A DNA stretch of 52,585 bases, taken from contig CAJBVW010000082.1 of the NCBI GenBank assembly GCA_903959175.1, forward strand, positions 1 through 52,585, given 5' to 3'. Both the position numbers and the translations under genes were made by a program. Under the pieces are notes generated by a model, which saw nothing but the letters and a program-made list of their open reading frames with translations, did not search any database and was not told where the DNA came from. Below, in pieces: positions 48,901-52,585 of this stretch; position 1 is the stretch's first letter, and each line of letters opens with the position of its first letter. The stretch is from an uncultured Pseudomonadota bacterium. GTDB taxonomy: Bacteria; Myxococcota_A; UBA796; SXON01.

Positions 48901-49156
48901 CCACGGGCAGCTCCAGGGCCTCGGCGCCCACTGGGAGCTCTGGTCCCTCGCCGGCGAGGGCGCGCTCACCCCGATGGAGGCCCTGCGCGCCGCGACCATC
49001 GGCGGCGCCACCTACCTCGGCCTCGACAAGCAGATCGGCACGGTGGAGGCCGGCAAGCTGGCTGACCTCGTGGTGCTCGACGCCGACCCGCGCGCCGACA
49101 TCCACAACTCCGTCAAGATCGACTTCGTCGTGAAGAACGGTGAGATCTGGGAGTGA
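45953..49156 (+). CDS. TolB-like beta-propeller fused to an amidohydrolase
   Basis: A 1067-aa secreted protein. A signal peptide ([17 protein letters not shown]) is followed by two sets of TolB/WD40-like blades ([37 protein letters not shown] at ~residues 115-150, [27 protein letters not shown]). The C-terminal third is an imidazolonepropionase-like amidohydrolase: [14 protein letters not shown] (His734 and His736 metal ligands), KVYQQ (Lys bridge), EHSLP and [16 protein letters not shown], with [32 protein letters not shown]. It probably hydrolyses a peptide or amide in the periplasm; propeller may control access. The family is recurrent but mostly uncharacterised. It overlaps the uracil-DNA glycosylase by 4 bp. 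Confidence 0.85.
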   Translation: [1067 protein letters not shown]

Positions 49157-49770
49157 AGCCCGCTCCGGAGACGTGGATCCCCGCCCACTTCGAGGCCCTT
49201 CGCGCGTGCCGCCGGTGCCCCGCCATGGCGCCGCCGCCCATCGTGGGACGGCCCGTGGCGAGCCGCGTGTACCTCGTGGGGCAGGCGCCGGGCCCGCGGG
49301 AGGGCGCGTTGGGCCGCCCCTTCGGGTGGACGGCGGGGCGCACCCTGTTCACCTGGTTCGCGTCGCTCGGCCTGGACGAAGAGGCCTTCCGGTCGCGCGT
49401 CTACATCGCGGCGGTGTGCCGGTGTTTTCCCGGCAAGGCCACCGGCGGCGGCGACCGCGTCCCCAACCCGACGGAGATCGCCGCGTGCGCCGCGTGGATG
49501 GACGCCGAGCTCGATGTGTTGGATCCCGAGCTGATCCTCCCCATCGGCCGGCTCGCGATCTCGCGCTTCCTGCCGTCGGCGCCCCTCGATCGCATCATCG
49601 GTCGCGTGCACCGGGTCGAGGTCGGCGGCCGCGTTCGCGACGTGCTGCCGCTGCCGCACCCCTCGGGCGCCTCGACGTGGTTCCGCACGGAGCCCGGCAA
49701 GACCCTCCTCGCGGAGGCGCTCACCCGGCTGGGCGAGCACCCGGAGTGGCGAAGGTTGGTCGAAGGGTAG
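49153..49770 (+). CDS. Uracil-DNA glycosylase family protein (Fe-S type)
   Basis: A 205-aa protein. GQAPGPREGALGRPFGWTAGRTL (residues ~38-60) is the family A motif region, and LPLPHPSGAST near residue 160 the HPS motif. Cysteines in ACRRC (residues ~19-22), AAVCRCF (~residue 95) and TEIAAC (~residue 115) fit the 4Fe-4S cluster ligands of type 4/5 UDG. It removes uracil or other deaminated bases from DNA. The start is GTG at 49153 inside the stop of the amidohydrolase (GTGA overlap); the coupling of a secreted enzyme with DNA repair is odd and may be only packing. Confidence 0.8.
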   Translation: MKPAPETWIPAHFEALRACRRCPAMAPPPIVGRPVASRVYLVGQAPGPREGALGRPFGWTAGRTLFTWFASLGLDEEAFRSRVYIAAVCRCFPGKATGGGDRVPNPTEIAACAAWMDAELDVLDPELILPIGRLAISRFLPSAPLDRIIGRVHRVEVGGRVRDVLPLPHPSGASTWFRTEPGKTLLAEALTRLGEHPEWRRLVEG

Positions 49771-49839
49771 GCGCGGTGACAGGCGCGCGGTCGGCGCCGT
49801 CCGCGGCGCCGGGCACCGCGCAACACGCCTCCTTCAGCC

Positions 49840-50688
49840 CTACTTCGCCGCCGCCGCCTTGAGCTCGTCGAAGCCGGGCAGGTTGGAGAGGTCCGGCACG
49901 ACCACGATCTCGATGCGGCGGTTGGCCGCCTTGCCCTCGGCCGTGTCGTTCGCGCCGACCGGCTTGTACTCCCCGTAGGACGCCGCGCTCACGCGGGTGT
50001 TGGGGAGGCCGGCGGTGATCATCGTGCGCACCACGGTCAGGGCGCGCGCGGACGCGAGCTCCCAGTTGGACGGGTACTTGTCCGTCTTGATGGGCACGTT
50101 GTCCGTGTGGCCCTCGACCTGGTAGGCGCGGTCGGGGATGGAGCCGAGCACCGCGGCGACCTCGGCGATGGCGCCGTTGCCGTCCGCGGAGAGGTCGGCC
50201 GAGCCGGACGCGAAGAGCACGTCCGTCGCGAGCGCGACGACCATGCGCCCGTCCACGATCTTGACGCGGAGCTTGCCGGCGTCGATGAGCTTCTTGAAGC
50301 GCACGAGCAGGGACTGGTACTCGGCGATGCGCGCCTCGGCGGCGTCGCGGCGGGCCTCGAGCTCCGAGAGCGCGGCCTTCATCTCGTCGACCGAGCCCTT
50401 GAGCTTGGCCTTGTCGGTCAGCAGCCCGGCCTTCTCGTCGAGGAGGGCCTTGGTGCGGGCCTCCTCGGCGGCGAGGGAGGCCTGGAGCGCGGTGTGTTGG
50501 GCGTCGAGCGCGGCGAGCTTCGCCTGCTCCTCGGCGAGGGCGCCCTCGAGGGTGGTGACCTTCTGGTCGCGCTCGGTGAGCTGGGCGCCGAGGGCCGCGC
50601 GGGTGGTGTCGAGCTCGGCCTGGAGGGCGTCGTACTTGCCCTTGCCCACGAGGCAGCCGCCGAGGAGCAGGGTGGTGAGGAAGGTCAT
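49840..50688 (-). CDS. OmpA-family lipoprotein with coiled coil
   Basis: A 282-aa lipoprotein. The signal MTFLTTLLLGGC gives Cys12. Residues ~20-135 are a long Ala/Glu/Leu/Lys coiled coil. Residues ~145-265 form an OmpA/MotB peptidoglycan-binding domain: LFASGSADLSADG, YQVEGHTDNVPIKTDKYPSNWELASARA and NRRIEIVVVPD. It should span between the outer membrane and the peptidoglycan. The Asp and Arg for diaminopimelate binding are present (EGHTDN and NRRIE). The start overlaps the stop of the upstream GT87-like gene by 4 bp, so both are co-transcribed. The coiled coil could mediate oligomerisation. Confidence 0.85.
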   Translation of the reverse strand: MTFLTTLLLGGCLVGKGKYDALQAELDTTRAALGAQLTERDQKVTTLEGALAEEQAKLAALDAQHTALQASLAAEEARTKALLDEKAGLLTDKAKLKGSVDEMKAALSELEARRDAAEARIAEYQSLLVRFKKLIDAGKLRVKIVDGRMVVALATDVLFASGSADLSADGNGAIAEVAAVLGSIPDRAYQVEGHTDNVPIKTDKYPSNWELASARALTVVRTMITAGLPNTRVSAASYGEYKPVGANDTAEGKAANRRIEIVVVPDLSNLPGFDELKAAAAK

Positions 50689-52130
50689 GGGGCTTGCCTT
50701 GGGTGTGTGGGCGGCGTTGTAGCACGCATCCACGGCTGGGGATCCCCGGGGCCGCCGGGCGGCGGCGCGCCGGAGAGCGGCGGGCCGTTCGGGCCGGGGG
50801 CGGGCCGGCTGGGCGGGAGGAGCGTCAACGCGCACGCGACGGCGACGACCGCGCCGAGCCCGACGACGTCGCGGCGAGCGAGGGGGCCGGCCTCGTGGAG
50901 GGCGCGCGCGGCGGTGACCAGCCACACGGCCTCCGCGACGACCACCGCGCGGAACTGCGCCGGGTGCCCCGCGAACCAGTCGGGGCCGAACGTGGCGTAG
51001 GCGCCGAGCGCCACGAGCACCCCCACCACGCTCCACCGGGGGGCCCCCGCGGCGAGCGGCCAGACCGCCACCCACGCGAGGCTGGCGAGCCCCAGCGGCA
51101 GGTACAGCAGGTGTTGGGCGGAGGCGTCCGCCGCGAGCCACGCGTAGACCAGCGCCACGCCACCCACGAGCGCGCCGGGGCGCCGGCTCCAGCCCACCCG
51201 CGCGGCGATTACGACGGTGAGCAGTCCGAGCGGGAGGTGGCGGAGGGCGACGAGCGCGTTCATCCACTCCGGCGCGCCGGGCGGGAGGCCCGCGACCACG
51301 AAGCGCGACGCGTTCGACTGGTAGCCGAGCGTGTCCCACACCCCGAGGAACACGCGGGTGAGCGGCAACGAGAGGGCCGTCCACCCGAGGAGCGCCGCCC
51401 CGGTCACGACGGCGCCGACGAAGGCGCGGCGGTGGCGCGCGGCGATCAGCGGCCACGCCGCGAGCAGCGGGACGAGCTTCACCCCGGCGCCCAGCGCGAG
51501 GAGGGCGCCCGCGAGGCCCCCGAGGCCCACCGACAGGGCCAACTGGACGAGGCCGGCGCCCGCCGCGAGGAGGAGGTTGACCTGACCGAGCCGCGCGCAC
51601 GTCAGGGCGACCGGGAAGCCCACCGTCGCGACGAGCGCCCCGAGCGCCGCCGCCAGCGGCCACCGCGCCCGGGGCACGCCCGCCATCGCGCCCGCGGCCC
51701 CCGCCACCACCGCGCTCCAGAGGAGCACGCCGTGCCACGCCATCGCGAACGTGGGCCAGCCCGGCGCCACGAAGGGGGCGAGGATCGCGGACGTGGTGCC
51801 CGGGTAGAGGGTGGAGAAGGTGTCGGCGACCACGCTGAGCTTCTCGCTCGCGTAGGTCTGGGCGAGCGCGGCGGCGGTGGTGGGGTCTCCGCCGCGGCGG
51901 AGGGTCTGGACGCCGAGGTAGAGCGGCAGGGCGTCCGCGGTGCCCTCCTGCGGCCAGGTCCCGGCGAGGGTGATGGCGCCGCGCATCCACCACGCGACCG
52001 CGCCGACCGCGCCCGCGGTCACCGCCCCCGCGAGGGCCGTGCGCGCGCGCGAGGAGACCGCCGGGACGTCGTGTTCATCGGGCACGGCGCACCGTAGCGC
52101 CGCCCGAGGGAAAGGCCAAGCGGGGCGCAC
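50685..52130 (-). CDS. Multi-pass membrane glycosyltransferase (GT87/DUF2029-like)
   Basis: A 481-aa polytopic protein with ten or so hydrophobic helices. The first loop, after helix one, contains YLGVQTLRRGGDPTTAAALAQTYA and STLYPGTTSAIL, similar to the acidic/aromatic loop of GT-C enzymes that bind polyprenyl-phosphate sugars. HLLYLPLGLASLAWVA and YAWLAADASAQHLLYLP are further helices. It may transfer mannose or arabinose from a lipid-linked donor at the periplasmic face. Start: GTG at 52130 has AGGAGG 4 nt before it, which is stronger than the GTG at 52085. It overlaps the OmpA-lipoprotein gene by 4 bp. Confidence 0.65.
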   Translation of the reverse strand: MRPAWPFPRAALRCAVPDEHDVPAVSSRARTALAGAVTAGAVGAVAWWMRGAITLAGTWPQEGTADALPLYLGVQTLRRGGDPTTAAALAQTYASEKLSVVADTFSTLYPGTTSAILAPFVAPGWPTFAMAWHGVLLWSAVVAGAAGAMAGVPRARWPLAAALGALVATVGFPVALTCARLGQVNLLLAAGAGLVQLALSVGLGGLAGALLALGAGVKLVPLLAAWPLIAARHRRAFVGAVVTGAALLGWTALSLPLTRVFLGVWDTLGYQSNASRFVVAGLPPGAPEWMNALVALRHLPLGLLTVVIAARVGWSRRPGALVGGVALVYAWLAADASAQHLLYLPLGLASLAWVAVWPLAAGAPRWSVVGVLVALGAYATFGPDWFAGHPAQFRAVVVAEAVWLVTAARALHEAGPLARRDVVGLGAVVAVACALTLLPPSRPAPGPNGPPLSGAPPPGGPGDPQPWMRATTPPTHPRQAP

Positions 52131-52138
52131 GGGGCCTC

Positions 52139-52585
52139 CTACTCGGTCAGCTCCCGCTCCAGCTTGTCCAGCGCCTTGCCGGCGCGCGCGGCGCGCTCGT
52201 CGGTGCGGACGCGCGCGGGGTGGTCCGCGTCGATCGAGACCGCCACGAGGCCCAGCCCGTCGGCGTCGCCGCTGGTGAGCGTGACCTGCACGTCGAGGGC
52301 GTCGGCGAGGGCCGCGCCGAGCTGCTCGCGCCAGTCGGGGTCCGCGCCGTCGTAATCGAAGATCGCCACGCAGGGCCCGCCGACGCAGTCGATGTCGAAC
52401 AGATCGACGCCGGGCACCGCGTCGAGCGCGGCCTCGAGGCGCTCCTCGTCGTCGAGGGTGGCGTGCTCGTCGGGGCGGCCGGTGCCGGGCTCGGCGTCGG
52501 GCGCGGCGGGCACGACCGTGGGGGAGGCGTGGGAGGGGGAGGCGAGGGTGGGGCTCGCGGCGACTGCCTCGGGCGCGGCGACCAC
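52139..52585 (-). CDS. Partial unknown protein, possibly periplasmic
   Basis: The gene is cut by the right edge of the window; 148 codons are visible, ending in TAG (52139). After an Ala/Pro-rich stretch of about 45 residues, the remaining domain has FDIDCVGGPCVAIFDYDGADPDWREQLGAAL, with two Cys four residues apart likely in a disulfide, and mixed alpha/beta composition. The linker plus Cys pair suggest export or a tether to a membrane. No known family was recognised. It is followed at 8 bp by the GT87-like gene on the same strand, so they may belong to one operon. Real N-terminus not visible. Confidence 0.6.
   Translation of the reverse strand: MVAAPEAVAASPTLASPSHASPTVVPAAPDAEPGTGRPDEHATLDDEERLEAALDAVPGVDLFDIDCVGGPCVAIFDYDGADPDWREQLGAALADALDVQVTLTSGDADGLGLVAVSIDADHPARVRTDERAARAGKALDKLERELTE

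Noticed and set aside
1-52585. CRISPR arrays, rRNA, transposases
   Set aside because: No regularly spaced repeats with unique spacers, no rRNA signature and no IS-type transposase protein were found.

Overview
The window is about 52.6 kb of very GC-rich DNA from what looks like a member of the Myxococcota or a related deltaproteobacterial lineage. This is an inference from several signs: Asp/Thr-rich secreted lipoproteins with short LLAC/LAGC/GGC lipoboxes, CotH, PEGA and VIT-VWA proteins, a B12-domain MerR regulator inside a carotenoid cluster, and tight gene packing with many 4-bp ATGA overlaps. No rRNA, tRNA, CRISPR array or transposase was seen.

Layout. (1) 1-4463, minus strand: acyl-CoA dehydrogenase, a 38-aa membrane peptide, an arylsulfotransferase-like lipoprotein, an unknown lipoprotein and a FabH-like fragment cut by the window edge. 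(2) 4520-13175: housekeeping and envelope genes (YdcF-like, MOSC, GloB, SRPBCC-epimerase fusion, THUMP RNA methyltransferase, RecN, CotH kinase, a membrane protein). (3) 13224-19139: a MerR-VIT/VWA operon behind an unusual leaderless-looking promoter, then SRAP, RlmN and a LysR regulator. (4) 19140-23386: a repeat-rich intergenic region, a lipoprotein and a GT4/debranching-enzyme pair. (5) 23433-33115: a carotenoid island. GGPP synthase (CrtE), phytoene synthase (CrtB), phytoene desaturase (CrtI), 1,2-hydratase (CrtC) and 3,4-desaturase-like CrtD would make an acyclic hydroxylated carotenoid. A GT2 glycosyltransferase and a PlsC-type acyltransferase could turn this into a fatty-acylated glycoside. 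No cyclase is visible. A CarH/LitR-type regulator lies in the cluster, and the divergent GT2/crtE promoters share one -10 region covered by 11-bp tandem repeats. (6) 33125-38424: GIY-YIG protein, a PEGA protein divergent from a large Ig-repeat lipoprotein, and an Old Yellow Enzyme relative. (7) 38530-41709: a lower-GC island of four toxin-antitoxin-type modules separated by ~100-116-bp non-coding repeats, ending against an 11-codon remnant of a flavoprotein gene. (8) 41868-52585: a SNF2 helicase, a TolB-propeller amidohydrolase overlapping a uracil-DNA glycosylase, an OmpA lipoprotein, a GT87-like membrane glycosyltransferase and a partial unknown gene.

The most interesting points are these. 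The CarH-like regulator has Cys-Asp where the AdoCbl photoreceptors have Trp-His. The crtE/GT2 operator-promoter and rare-codon TGTATC palindromes lie across the carotenoid island. The toxin-antitoxin array has attC-like spacers, including a zinc-ribbon/RHH antitoxin beside an MqsR-like toxin. Three regulators (merR, PIN toxin, phd antitoxin) share the same consensus promoter placed to give leaderless mRNAs.
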